Positions 7,758-16,260 of a stretch of DNA of 64,000 nucleotides are shown one piece after another. The position numbers were made by a program, and so were the translations under genes. A model generated the notes under the pieces. The model was not told where the DNA came from, searched no databases, and was given only the letters and a program-made list of their open reading frames with translations. Source of the DNA: JAICTV01 sp035634055 (GTDB lineage Bacteria; Planctomycetota; Phycisphaerae; Tepidisphaerales; Tepidisphaeraceae). Position 1 is the first letter of the stretch. The number at the start of each line of letters is the position of its first letter. The stretch is from NCBI GenBank assembly GCA_035634055.1, contig DASQDR010000116.1, forward strand, positions 1 to 64,000, in the 5' to 3' direction.

Positions 7758-8768
7758 ATGCCCGAGAAGCTCACCGGCATCTTCACGCCCAACCTGGTGC
7801 CGCTGGACGCGCGCGGGCAAATCGACGAGGAGGAGCTGCGCCGCTACGTCGACTGGCTGATCGAGCGCGGCGTGCACGGCCTTTACCCCAACGGATCCAC
7901 CGGCGAGTTCACCCGCTACACCGTCGAGGAGCGCCGGCGGATCATCCAGGTCGTTTGCCAGCAGTGCGCCGGGCGCGTGCCGGTGCTGGCGGGCGCGGCC
8001 GAGGCCAACGTCGCCGAAACGCTGCGCGCGTGCGAGCTCTATCACGGCTACGGCGCGCGAGCGGTCGCGATCGTCTCGCCGTTCTACTACAAGCTCTCGC
8101 CCGAGAGCGTCTACGCCTACTTCCGCCAGATCGCGCTGCACAGCCCGATCGACGTCACGCTCTACAACATCCCGATGTTCGCCAGCCCGATCGACGTGCC
8201 GACGCTGGCGCGGCTGGCGGAGCTGGAGCGCATCGTGGGGATCAAGGATTCCACCGGCGACGTCGCCGCCATGTGCCGGATGATGCAGGCCGTCCGCCCG
8301 CATCGGCCTGACTTCTCCTTCCTCACCGGGTGGGACGTCGTCGTGCTGCCGATGCTGGTGATGGGCGTTGACGGCGGCACCAACGCCACCAGCGGGATCG
8401 TGCCGGAACTAATGCGGAAACTGTGGGACCTGTTTCAGGCGGGGAAGCTGGACGAGGCGCGAGGCCTGCAACTGCGGATCCTCGAGCTGTTCGACGCGAT
8501 GCTCTTCTCGGCCGACTTCCCCGAAGGATTCCGCGCCGCCGTCGAGCTGCGCGGGTTCCGCTTCGGCAAGAGCCGCCAGCCGCTGAGCGACGCGCAGGCG
8601 GTTGACCGGGTCAAGCTCGAGCGCGCGCTCCAGTGCATCCTGGCGGAGTTCGGCGTCACCGATCCGCCCGCAGCGGGTTGCCCCGCGAGCGACGGCGCGG
8701 GCGCGCACGACACCGTCGCACAGGTGACCGAAGCGGTGATGGCCGCCCTCCGCCGGCGCGGCGCGTGA
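7758..8768 (+). CDS. Dihydrodipicolinate synthase / N-acetylneuraminate lyase family protein
   Basis: A class I aldolase-type TIM barrel of 336 residues. The Schiff-base lysine is K163 in GIKDSTGD, the catalytic tyrosine is Y136 in LYNIPMF, and the carboxylate-binding loop is NGSTGE at 45-50. Family members include DapA, NanA, 2-keto-3-deoxygluconate aldolase and keto-deoxyglucarate dehydratase. No lysine-biosynthesis neighbours are present, while uronate genes lie 4 kb upstream, so a KDG aldolase role is a reasonable inference but unproven. The last ~35 residues, rich in Ala/Gly, extend beyond the usual 290-300 residue core. It converges with an oxidoreductase gene 30 bases away. Confidence 0.85.
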   Translation: MPEKLTGIFTPNLVPLDARGQIDEEELRRYVDWLIERGVHGLYPNGSTGEFTRYTVEERRRIIQVVCQQCAGRVPVLAGAAEANVAETLRACELYHGYGARAVAIVSPFYYKLSPESVYAYFRQIALHSPIDVTLYNIPMFASPIDVPTLARLAELERIVGIKDSTGDVAAMCRMMQAVRPHRPDFSFLTGWDVVVLPMLVMGVDGGTNATSGIVPELMRKLWDLFQAGKLDEARGLQLRILELFDAMLFSADFPEGFRAAVELRGFRFGKSRQPLSDAQAVDRVKLERALQCILAEFGVTDPPAAGCPASDGAGAHDTVAQVTEAVMAALRRRGA

Positions 8769-8798
8769 ACCGCTCATCCGCTCGCTCGACCTGACGGA

Positions 8799-10145
8799 TC
8801 ACGTGCTGGTGCACTCGCCGGCCGGTTCGCCTTCGCGTCGGGCAGCGGCCGCTCCATGGATGGCGACCACCGGCACCGTCTGGCCGTGGCGATCGGCAAC
8901 GGTGGGGCGGCCGTTCGACTGCTTCGGGCCGGCGAAGTGCGTGTACTGGTGGATCTGCTTGCGCTGCGGCGGACGTGACCAGGGGAGCAGCTCGGTCTCC
9001 GACAGCAGGCACTTGTGGTCGGTCATGTACTGCATGGCCGGCACGATGCCGCGGATGGCATGAACCGGGCCGGAATCTGCCTGGCAGACGTCGATGAATT
9101 CCGCCGGCACGTCGTGCACGGCGGCTGCCTCCGACGCGGCGTTGACGGCGACCACGTGCGCCCTGGCCGTCTCGAGCGTCGCGGCGATCGAGCCGCTGGC
9201 CCGCCCGCCGTGCAGGTAATCCTGGAACCCCTCCAGCAGCCGCGGGTAGGGGTTGCCCAAGAGCGGGATCACCTCGGTGTGCGTGCCGACGCGCACCTCC
9301 GCGTGCCGCCCGGCCAGGTAACGGATGCGCCCGCGCTCGCTTTCGATGGTGATGACCGGCTCGACGCTGGTCTCGCAGGCGTGCGTGCAGGCGACCAGCA
9401 GCGGGACGTCGCCGTCCAGCGTGAATCGCATGGCGCAGGTATCGTAGTTCTCGATGGCGTTGGCGCGGTAGAGCTCCGCCGCCACCTCGACCGGCGACGC
9501 CGCGGACTCCGCCGTCGGGCCGAGCAGGAACAAGGCCAGGTGGAGGAAGTGCGACAGCGCGTTGCTGACCGGGCTGTCCATCACCCAACGCCCGTGTCGG
9601 CGCAGGCGCCCGGCCCACTGGTTGCGAGAGAAATATTCCGAGCTGCGCGGCCAGCACCCGATGACGCTGGCGGCGACCGGCCGCCCGAGATCGCCGCGGA
9701 GCAGGCGGCGCTTCAGGATCGGAACGCAGGGCTGGTAAAGGTCCTGAAAGCCGATGTGCACCTGACGACGGGCGCGGTCGCGGGCGGCGATCATCGAGTC
9801 AACGTCGTCGACGCAGCCGGCGGCGGGCTTCTCGCAGACCACCGCCTTCCCCGCCGACACCGCCGCCACCGTGAACGAGCAGTGAAGGTCGATCGGCAGG
9901 GGAAGCCAGACCGCATCCAGCTGGAACTCCAGCAGTTCCTCGTAGCTGCCGGCCAGGCGCACGCCCAGATCCTGGAGCTGATGCGCGCGCTTTTCGAATC
10001 GTTCCAGTTCGGGCTCGAACACCGCGAGCAGCCGGGCGGCGGGCTCGGGAGAGTGGTGTGCGTCGAGCAGGCGGTCGCAGATGTAGCCGGCGAAGCCACC
10101 CAATCCGGCGAGCCCGAACGCGACCGGACGATTCCCCGTACTCAA
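8799..10145 (-). CDS. Gfo/Idh/MocA family oxidoreductase
   Basis: NAD(P)-dependent sugar or inositol oxidoreductase of 448 residues. The N-terminal Rossmann fold has GLAGLGGFAG near residue 8, and the family lysine lies in CEKPAAG around residue 110. The C-terminal alpha/beta domain contains the long substrate-binding sheet. The start is a TTG at 10145: GGGAGGAG sits just upstream, whereas the only ATG lies 14 codons earlier without one. The C-terminal ~70 residues (after about position 370) go beyond the core and are Arg/Gln/His-rich. The substrate cannot be read from sequence. It lies downstream of the terminator that ends the PEP-CTERM gene, so it probably has its own promoter. Confidence 0.8.
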   Translation of the reverse strand: MSTGNRPVAFGLAGLGGFAGYICDRLLDAHHSPEPAARLLAVFEPELERFEKRAHQLQDLGVRLAGSYEELLEFQLDAVWLPLPIDLHCSFTVAAVSAGKAVVCEKPAAGCVDDVDSMIAARDRARRQVHIGFQDLYQPCVPILKRRLLRGDLGRPVAASVIGCWPRSSEYFSRNQWAGRLRRHGRWVMDSPVSNALSHFLHLALFLLGPTAESAASPVEVAAELYRANAIENYDTCAMRFTLDGDVPLLVACTHACETSVEPVITIESERGRIRYLAGRHAEVRVGTHTEVIPLLGNPYPRLLEGFQDYLHGGRASGSIAATLETARAHVVAVNAASEAAAVHDVPAEFIDVCQADSGPVHAIRGIVPAMQYMTDHKCLLSETELLPWSRPPQRKQIHQYTHFAGPKQSNGRPTVADRHGQTVPVVAIHGAAAARREGEPAGECTST

Positions 10146-10213
10146 GCGATCTCCTCCCGTGCACGCGCGGGTGCGGCGTGGCCGCATGTCGCGCGCGATC
10201 CGCCACCGGCGGG

Positions 10214-10256
10214 AAAAACCTCAACGGCGGCGGCCCCAATGGCGGGGCCGCCGCCG
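10214..10256 (-). terminator. Rho-independent terminator after the PEP-CTERM gene
   Basis: A perfect 13-bp GC-only stem (10225-10237 with 10244-10256, six-base loop) lies 20 bases past the stop codon of the minus-strand gene. On that strand it is followed by a run of five T about six bases beyond the stem (AAAAA at 10214-10218 on the plus strand). Confidence 0.75.
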
Positions 10257-10276
10257 GGAGAGAGAGAGCACGTTCG

Positions 10277-13200
10277 TTACGCGCGGGACGCGCCCGCGGC
10301 GCGCCGGCGGCGACGTCCGAGCAGGAGCGACGCGCCGGCGGCGAGCAGCCCCAGCGACGCCGGCTCCGGCACCGCGGCTACGCCGTCGGACAACGCGGCG
10401 CTTTCCGGCTGTGCCGGCGGGAAGAGCGGGATCGCGCCCGTCTGCCGCCCGATGTTGGAGTCGATGATGAAGTAGTCGTCGCCGTTGATCTTCCCGTTGT
10501 AGTCGAAGTCGCCGTTCACCCAACCCCGAGCACCGGGAGTGTTGACGCTGGAATCAATCGCGAAGTAGTCGTCACCGTCCAGCTTGCCGTTCAGGTCGGC
10601 GTCGCCGCCGTAGGTGAACATGACGATCAGGTCACCGTCGGCGAGAGCTTGCGGCTGGTCGCCGAACTGCTGGCCGGCCTTGGCAAGCTTGCCCGCCTCG
10701 GGGGCGGCGGAGACCCAGGCGCTGCCCAGGCTCATCAGGTGCGTCGCCGGCGCGGCGCCGGGGGCGGTGGTAATAATGCCGGAGCCGGTCCAGGCACCGT
10801 TCGCGTACCCCGAAGCGATGAGCCCGACGGCGCCGCCGTACGCGGTGCCGCTCCAGGTGCTGGCGGCGCCGCCGCCCACCACGATCATCTTGTTGTCCTT
10901 CAGGTCGATCTTTGACGTGCCGGTGGCGGTGACGGCTGCCATGCGGATCACGCGGTTGTTCGAGCCGTTGGACTCCAGCCGGACGGTGCCGGTGCCGCTG
11001 GCGTTGAGGGCGCCGTCCATGACGGGAGGAGGAGGGAGAGTGGCGGGAGGGGGGTTGGGAGTGACAGGCTCAAACGTCATGTTGAGCGACGTGTTGAGCG
11101 AGAGGACCCCGTCGGTGACGCCGATGTTCCCGTCCATGCGTGGCGGCGCGCCGTTCAAGATCATCGTGCCGGGCCCGCCCTTGCTGAAGTTCTGGTTGTT
11201 CTGGTTGAGGAAGCTGCCGTTGACGACGAGGGTGCTGCCGGCGGTGATGCTGATGCCGGGCGAGTTCTGGAGCCCCAGCACCGGGGTGTTCATGGTCGAG
11301 ACGACCCCGCCGGAGATGGTGAAGCCGCCGTTGAGTATTGTGTTGAGGTAACCTTCTTCCGCTTCCAGGGTTCCGCCGGCCATACTGAAGTTGTAGAGGA
11401 AGTGATCGGCGCCAGCGGCGGAGCGGACGGTGCCACCGTTGACCTGCCAAGCGGGCGGACCGTTACCGGCGCCGGCGGCGTTAGTGCCCTCGATCACGAC
11501 CGTGCCGCCGCTGTTCACCGTGATGACCCCACCGCGCGCCAGGCGGGTGACACCATTTCCCGTACCAAGAATGACGGTGCCCTCGTTGATCGTCGCGTTC
11601 CCCTGGTTCTCGGCAGTGATTCTGAGAGTGCCACTGCCCTCCTTCTGCAACCGGCCGGTGCCTGTAAGGGTGCTGGACCAGGTCTGGTCGACGGTCAGGG
11701 GGTTGGCGTCGGCGTCATCGATGTCGAACACAAGCGTGCCGGTGCCGCTGGCACTGATGTTCGTGGCCGGAAGGGCGCCCTGGACGGTGCCGTTGCCGAG
11801 TTGAAGTTTTCCGGCGCCGATGATGGTCCCGCCGGAGTAGGTCGTCAGACCGTTGCCGACCACCACGACGGTGCCCTCGCCGGTCTTGATCAACCCACCC
11901 GTGCCGGTGAGGGCGAAGGTGGAGGTGATGTTGCCGCTCTGGACGTCGAGCGAGCCGGACGCCTTGTTCATGGTGCCGTTGGTGAGCGTGCCGCCCTGGA
12001 GGCTGATGATGCCCGAGGCATGCGTGACGCCACCGAGATCAAGCGTTCCGCCGCTGACGGTGACCGCGCCGCTGTTGGGCAGCACGTCGGCGGCGCCGGT
12101 GACGATGGTGCCGGATTGCAATTGCGTTCCGCCGGAATAATCGTTGCCACCGGTGTTGCTGATGGTCAGCGTGCCGGTGCCCTGCTTGAGGACCGCGCCG
12201 GAGCCGCTGATCTTGCCGGTGCCGGCGAAGGTGTAGCTGTCGGCGGAGTTGGAGACGGTGACCAGCGCTGGCCGGATCGGCGTGGCGTTGCTGACGAGGT
12301 TGACGACGTGATCGGTGCCGGTGGCGGCGTCGTCGAACAGCACCTGTTCGCCTTGGGTGGTGTATTGGCGGTAATCCGTGGCGTTGCCGGCAATGGCTTC
12401 CTTCCAGTTCAGCGTGCCGGGGCTCCCCGGACTGGTGCCGTAATCCCAGTCGTTGTTGACGTTGCCTTCCCACCGCGGAAGGTCCACGCCGATCACGTTG
12501 AGCTTGATGGCCGTGTTGGCCACGTCGTGCACGAGCGCGGCGGCGGTGCGCTGCGGAAGGTTGACCTGGAAGCGGTTGGAGTAGCCGGCGCCGCCGATGG
12601 TGCCGTTGTAGTCGATGAGGGTGTGTTCGCCGGTACTCAGCGCGCCCGCGCCGAGGGTGAAGGTGGTGACGCCGTTGGCGACCAGGCCGTTGGCGTCGGA
12701 GACGGTCAGGGTCTTGAAGCCGGACCCGCCGCTGACCGTGAGGCTCAGCGCATCGCTGGCACTGGCGCCCAGGGTCAGAGCCTTGATCGTCGCGTTGCCG
12801 TTCGCGACCGACAGGCCGCCGCCGTTGTTGACGGTAAAGCCGCTGGAGGCGTGCGTGCCAACGAGGCTGAGGGCGCCGGCGTTGACGGTGGTCGCGCCGG
12901 TATAAGTCTGGCCGGCGGCGTTGGAGAGGACGGTGGTGCCGACGCCGTTCTTGACCAGCGTGCCGGTGCCGCTGATCAGGCTTGCGTAGGCGGTGGTGCC
13001 GGCCGGCTCGTCGAAGACGACGTTGCTGTTGTTGACGATGTTGCCCTTGAGCGAGGCACCGAAGCCGCGCAGGGTGCCGGCCGAGACGTTGGTGGTGCCG
13101 GTGAACGGGCCGTCGAGGGTGACGCCCATGATGGACAGGGTTCCGCCACCGGTCTTGGTGACCGTGCCGGTGCCGCGGACCGGGCCGTTCCAGGTAATGT

Positions 13201-15718
13201 CGAAGGGGTTGTTGTCGACGTCGGCCGCCTTGATGGTCGAAGTGGTGCCGACGATGTTGAGCGGGAGCGAAGCGTCCGAGCTCCAGTTGGCCTTGGCGCC
13301 CAAGGTGCCACCGGCGAACGTGGCGTGCCCGAGGTTCAGGGTCGTCACCAGGGTGGAGGCGGCGTTGAGCTTCACGAACCCGCCGCTGCCGACGTACAGG
13401 CTGCCGTTGACGGTGGCGGAGAGCGGCACCACGTCGACCCTGCCGGTGCCGGTGAGGGTGGGTTCGTACCCCATGGTGAACTTCTCGACGGTGCTGATGC
13501 CGCCGGCGAAGGTGACCTGCGGGAACTGGTTCAGGACGGTGCCGCTGATGCGCCCGAGGACGATGCCGTCGACGGTGTCCTCGGACTTAAAGGTGCCGCC
13601 GCTGACGCGCAACTGGCCGCCGCGCGATCCGCTGGCGGTTCGGCTGACGATGAGCTGGCCGGTGACTGTGTTGGTGCCCCCCTCGTAGTCCACCGAGGCC
13701 CAGGAGTTGTCGCCGTTACCGATGGTCATCGTGCCGATCTGGGTGACGGTCGGTACCAGCGGGTTGCTCTCCCTGATCTGGAAGCCGGTATTGACATCGG
13801 GACCGCCGTTGCCGCCGCCGGACTTGGTGAGCAGCACGTTCGAGGCGGTGAAGGTGCCACCGTTGACGTGGATGTAGCTGGCGGTGCGGTTGTTTTGGGT
13901 ACCAATGCCGGCGTTGAAGCTCGCCTTGCCGCTGTTGAGGACGAAGGCGGCGACGCCGCCAGTGCCGCCGTTGCTGATGTTTGCCATGCGGGTGCTGACG
14001 GTGAGCGTGCCACCATCCACTTGGGTGATCGTCACCGCGTCGCCGCCGCGATCCATGTAGAGCCCGCCGACGGAGACGTTGCCGGTGATGGACATCGTGG
14101 TGGTGGTGGTCTGGCTCATCGCGGCGCGGATGAGGTCGCCGGTGCCGGTGACGTTGTTGGCGAAGGTGTAGCTCCCCGTACGGTTGAGGTAGAGCTGACC
14201 GTCGAGGAGCACGTTGCCGGTGCCGACCGAGCCGGTGGCGATGGCGGCGGTGGCGGTGCTGGCGCCGAGGAAGAGGCGGCTGCCGGCGTTGACGGTGGTG
14301 GTGCCGGTGTAGGTATTGTCCTGCGGGAGCACGACGTCGCCGGTGCTGCCGCCGGCGGGGCCGACGACGAGGCTGTTGGCGCCGGTGATGGCGCTGCCCG
14401 AGTACAGGAAGATGCCGCCGCCGCCGCCGATGCGGTACGTGTTGGCCTTCGGCGTGATCGTGCCGCTGTAGACGATGGTGGCGCCGGCGGGGGCGCCCAG
14501 GCTCATGTTCGACACCGGCGCCAGCGCGAGCGAGGTGAAGTCGAAGTTCTGGCCCTGCTGGGCGTTGCTGATGGCGATGGTGCCGGTGGAGGCGGCGTTG
14601 ATCTTGCCGGCGAAGGTGCTGTCGTTGATCGTGCCGGCGTAGCCGATGGAGCCGGCGGGGCCGACGGTGATGCTGTTCGCGGCCAGGCCGCTGAGGCTCC
14701 CCTCGGTCGCGTAGTTGATGTGCCCGGCGGTGATCGTGGTGGTGCCGGAGTAGGTATTGTTGCCGGCGAGACCGAGACTGCCGGACCCCAGCTTCACGAG
14801 GTTGCCGGTGCCGGTGATGGCGGTGTTGATGTCGATCAGGCCCGTGCGGTTGACGGTGAGGGTGCCGCTGTTGTTGATCGTGGTCGCGCCCAGCGTGCCC
14901 ACGGCGCCGCCCGCGCCAACCTGGAGCATGGTCCCGGCGGCGATGTTGGTGGCGCCGGTGTAGGCGTTGGCGCCGGTGAGGATAAGGGTGCCGGTGCCGA
15001 TCTGGGAGACGGTGCCGGTGCCGCCGATGGCGTCGGCCACCGTGATCGCGTTGCTGCGGTTGTAGGCCAGGGCGGCGTTGTTGGTGATGGTGCCCGCCGC
15101 CAGCGAGCCGGTCGTGCCGCCGTTGCCGATCTGGAGGGTGCCGGCGGTGATGGTCGTGCCGCCGGTGTAGGTGTTGGCGCTGGTCAGGACCAGCGTCCCG
15201 GCCCCCTGCTTGTCCATGCCCTGCGCGCCGGCCAGGACCGCGGCGAGGGTGACGACCTTGTCGGTTCCGAGGGCGCCGACGTTGATGATCGGGACGCCCG
15301 CGCTGGTGGCGAGGGTGAGGGCGTTGACGCCGCCGGTCACGGTCCAGCCGGCGGCGGAACTGGCGTCGGTGTCGCCGAACGCGAGCTGCCCGACGGTGGG
15401 GGCGATATCGAGCGTGACGTTCGCGTCGCTGGTCAGGTCGAGGGTGTTGAAGGCCGCGATGTCGTCAACCGCGTTGGGGAAGATCCCGCCGGTCCAGTTG
15501 GCCGTATCGGACCAGTTGCCGCCGCCGTTGGTGGTCCAGGTGCCGCTGGCGGCATAGACCGGGGCGCAGGCGGCCGCCATCGCGGTGGCGGCGGCGAGTT
15601 TGAGCATCTTGGAACGGCTGAGTCCGCCGCGCGGGCGCGTGCGGGGGCGGACGCAACGGGGGTTGCGGGATGAAAAGCTAACCGGTTGCACGACAGGCGA
15701 GCGATGGGTCGCGGGCAT
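10277..15718 (-). CDS. Giant beta-strand-repeat surface protein with dockerin-like module and PEP-CTERM anchor
   Basis: A predicted extracellular protein of 1,813 residues. After a basic N-terminal extension of ~38 residues comes a signal peptide (MLKLAAATAMAAACAPVYA). Next come many autotransporter-associated beta-strand repeats (PATR type), recognisable as GTGTLVLTSANTYTGGTT and variants such as GGGTLSIMGV, interrupted by Gly/Asn/Thr-rich beta-helix-like segments. Near the C-terminus two dockerin-like calcium loops (DADLNGKLDGDD and DFDYNGKINGDD) precede VPEPASLGLLAAG, one hydrophobic helix and an Arg cluster, a textbook PEP-CTERM sorting signal. There is no outer-membrane autotransporter barrel. 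The ATG at 15718 has GGAGG eight bases upstream; an ATG 21 codons earlier lacks this. Probably a surface fibre or scaffold. Confidence 0.85.
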   Translation of the reverse strand: MPATHRSPVVQPVSFSSRNPRCVRPRTRPRGGLSRSKMLKLAAATAMAAACAPVYAASGTWTTNGGGNWSDTANWTGGIFPNAVDDIAAFNTLDLTSDANVTLDIAPTVGQLAFGDTDASSAAGWTVTGGVNALTLATSAGVPIINVGALGTDKVVTLAAVLAGAQGMDKQGAGTLVLTSANTYTGGTTITAGTLQIGNGGTTGSLAAGTITNNAALAYNRSNAITVADAIGGTGTVSQIGTGTLILTGANAYTGATNIAAGTMLQVGAGGAVGTLGATTINNSGTLTVNRTGLIDINTAITGTGNLVKLGSGSLGLAGNNTYSGTTTITAGHINYATEGSLSGLAANSITVGPAGSIGYAGTINDSTFAGKINAASTGTIAISNAQQGQNFDFTSLALAPVSNMSLGAPAGATIVYSGTITPKANTYRIGGGGGIFLYSGSAITGANSLVVGPAGGSTGDVVLPQDNTYTGTTTVNAGSRLFLGASTATAAIATGSVGTGNVLLDGQLYLNRTGSYTFANNVTGTGDLIRAAMSQTTTTTMSITGNVSVGGLYMDRGGDAVTITQVDGGTLTVSTRMANISNGGTGGVAAFVLNSGKASFNAGIGTQNNRTASYIHVNGGTFTASNVLLTKSGGGNGGPDVNTGFQIRESNPLVPTVTQIGTMTIGNGDNSWASVDYEGGTNTVTGQLIVSRTASGSRGGQLRVSGGTFKSEDTVDGIVLGRISGTVLNQFPQVTFAGGISTVEKFTMGYEPTLTGTGRVDVVPLSATVNGSLYVGSGGFVKLNAASTLVTTLNLGHATFAGGTLGAKANWSSDASLPLNIVGTTSTIKAADVDNNPFDITWNGPVRGTGTVTKTGGGTLSIMGVTLDGPFTGTTNVSAGTLRGFGASLKGNIVNNSNVVFDEPAGTTAYASLISGTGTLVKNGVGTTVLSNAAGQTYTGATTVNAGALSLVGTHASSGFTVNNGGGLSVANGNATIKALTLGASASDALSLTVSGGSGFKTLTVSDANGLVANGVTTFTLGAGALSTGEHTLIDYNGTIGGAGYSNRFQVNLPQRTAAALVHDVANTAIKLNVIGVDLPRWEGNVNNDWDYGTSPGSPGTLNWKEAIAGNATDYRQYTTQGEQVLFDDAATGTDHVVNLVSNATPIRPALVTVSNSADSYTFAGTGKISGSGAVLKQGTGTLTISNTGGNDYSGGTQLQSGTIVTGAADVLPNSGAVTVSGGTLDLGGVTHASGIISLQGGTLTNGTMNKASGSLDVQSGNITSTFALTGTGGLIKTGEGTVVVVGNGLTTYSGGTIIGAGKLQLGNGTVQGALPATNISASGTGTLVFDIDDADANPLTVDQTWSSTLTGTGRLQKEGSGTLRITAENQGNATINEGTVILGTGNGVTRLARGGVITVNSGGTVVIEGTNAAGAGNGPPAWQVNGGTVRSAAGADHFLYNFSMAGGTLEAEEGYLNTILNGGFTISGGVVSTMNTPVLGLQNSPGISITAGSTLVVNGSFLNQNNQNFSKGGPGTMILNGAPPRMDGNIGVTDGVLSLNTSLNMTFEPVTPNPPPATLPPPPVMDGALNASGTGTVRLESNGSNNRVIRMAAVTATGTSKIDLKDNKMIVVGGGAASTWSGTAYGGAVGLIASGYANGAWTGSGIITTAPGAAPATHLMSLGSAWVSAAPEAGKLAKAGQQFGDQPQALADGDLIVMFTYGGDADLNGKLDGDDYFAIDSSVNTPGARGWVNGDFDYNGKINGDDYFIIDSNIGRQTGAIPLFPPAQPESAALSDGVAAVPEPASLGLLAAGASLLLGRRRRRAAGASRA

Positions 15719-15818
15719 TCGGTTGTCCTCCGACAGATGTGGGCAACGAGCACGTGGGCCGCGGTCTGCCGCGGTCCGCAACTTTCACGTCGCGCCCTGG
15801 CAGTGCTCGTCGCAGGAA

Positions 15819-15846
15819 ACATTAACACCCGTTTCACTGGAGGCAA
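15819..15846 (-). promoter_or_regulatory. Candidate promoter of the PEP-CTERM gene
   Basis: On the minus strand TTGCCT (15846-15841) and TAATGT (15824-15819) are spaced by 16 bases, about 100 bases upstream of the ATG at 15718. It lies in an AT-rich stretch. Confidence 0.35.
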
Positions 15847-15851
15847 GAAAT

Positions 15852-15881
15852 TTTCACGAGAGGTGCCGCGTTAACTATCAT
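15852..15881 (+). promoter_or_regulatory. Candidate rightward promoter
   Basis: TTTCAC at 15852-15857 and TATCAT at 15876-15881 are separated by 18 bases. It would drive transcription toward the pseudopilin at 16261, leaving a long leader. The TTTCAC hexamer recurs four more times in this region, so it may be a regulator site and not a -35 box. Confidence 0.25.
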
Positions 15882-16260
15882 GAGAGTTTATGAAAGAGGC
15901 CGTTAATACGCGGAAAGGCAGTGGCAAAATTTTTTTCGCTGGACGCGGCCGCTGCAGCGCATAATATTCGGGTTGTCGCCGCCCGAGTCATGCAAGCATC
16001 TTCCACGATCTTTCACACTTCTTTTCGTGGATGGGCGGCAGTGAGCGGGCTAACTTTTGCTGTGGTCGCTTCACGAAGGTTAAGCTATGAAGGAGCGAAA
16101 CCTTTCACTTGGTCGTCAACGAAATGTTTCAGGGGTGGGTGCGGTTAATTCTTTCCGCCGATGCTCGTCGCGCCTTTCGTTTGTGCCGACGCCGGCTGCG
16201 GCGACGCCTCGTATGCGGTCCTCACGTCCGGGCGGTCTTGCCCCTAAGCAGAGGTGCACT

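Larger units (their letters stand above)
15719..16260. other. Divergent intergenic region, AT-rich
   Basis: 542 bases without a convincing gene separate the PEP-CTERM gene from the pseudopilin. The stretch around 15815-16140 is clearly more AT-rich than its surroundings. It holds exact TTTCAC hexamers at 15783, 15832, 15852, 16011 and 16103, a run of seven T at about 15931, and promoter-like pairs in both directions. Short open frames here (for example 15921-16148) lack the third-position GC bias of the neighbours. Confidence 0.6.

Noticed and set aside
11402..15673. 1,423-codon plus-strand open frame across the PEP-CTERM gene
   Set aside because: It is a high-GC shadow of the repetitive minus-strand gene; its translation is Gly/Ala/Arg/Val-rich low-complexity sequence with no domain, while the minus strand has a Shine-Dalgarno, signal peptide, repeats and anchor.
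15921..16148. 75-codon plus-strand frame upstream of the pseudopilin
   Set aside because: Low third-position GC, no Shine-Dalgarno and no similarity; it lies in the AT-rich regulatory region.
16087..16260. ATG at 16087 as pseudopilin start
   Set aside because: It would add 58 residues ahead of the prepilin leader; the GTG at 16261 has a proper AGAGG and a short leader.
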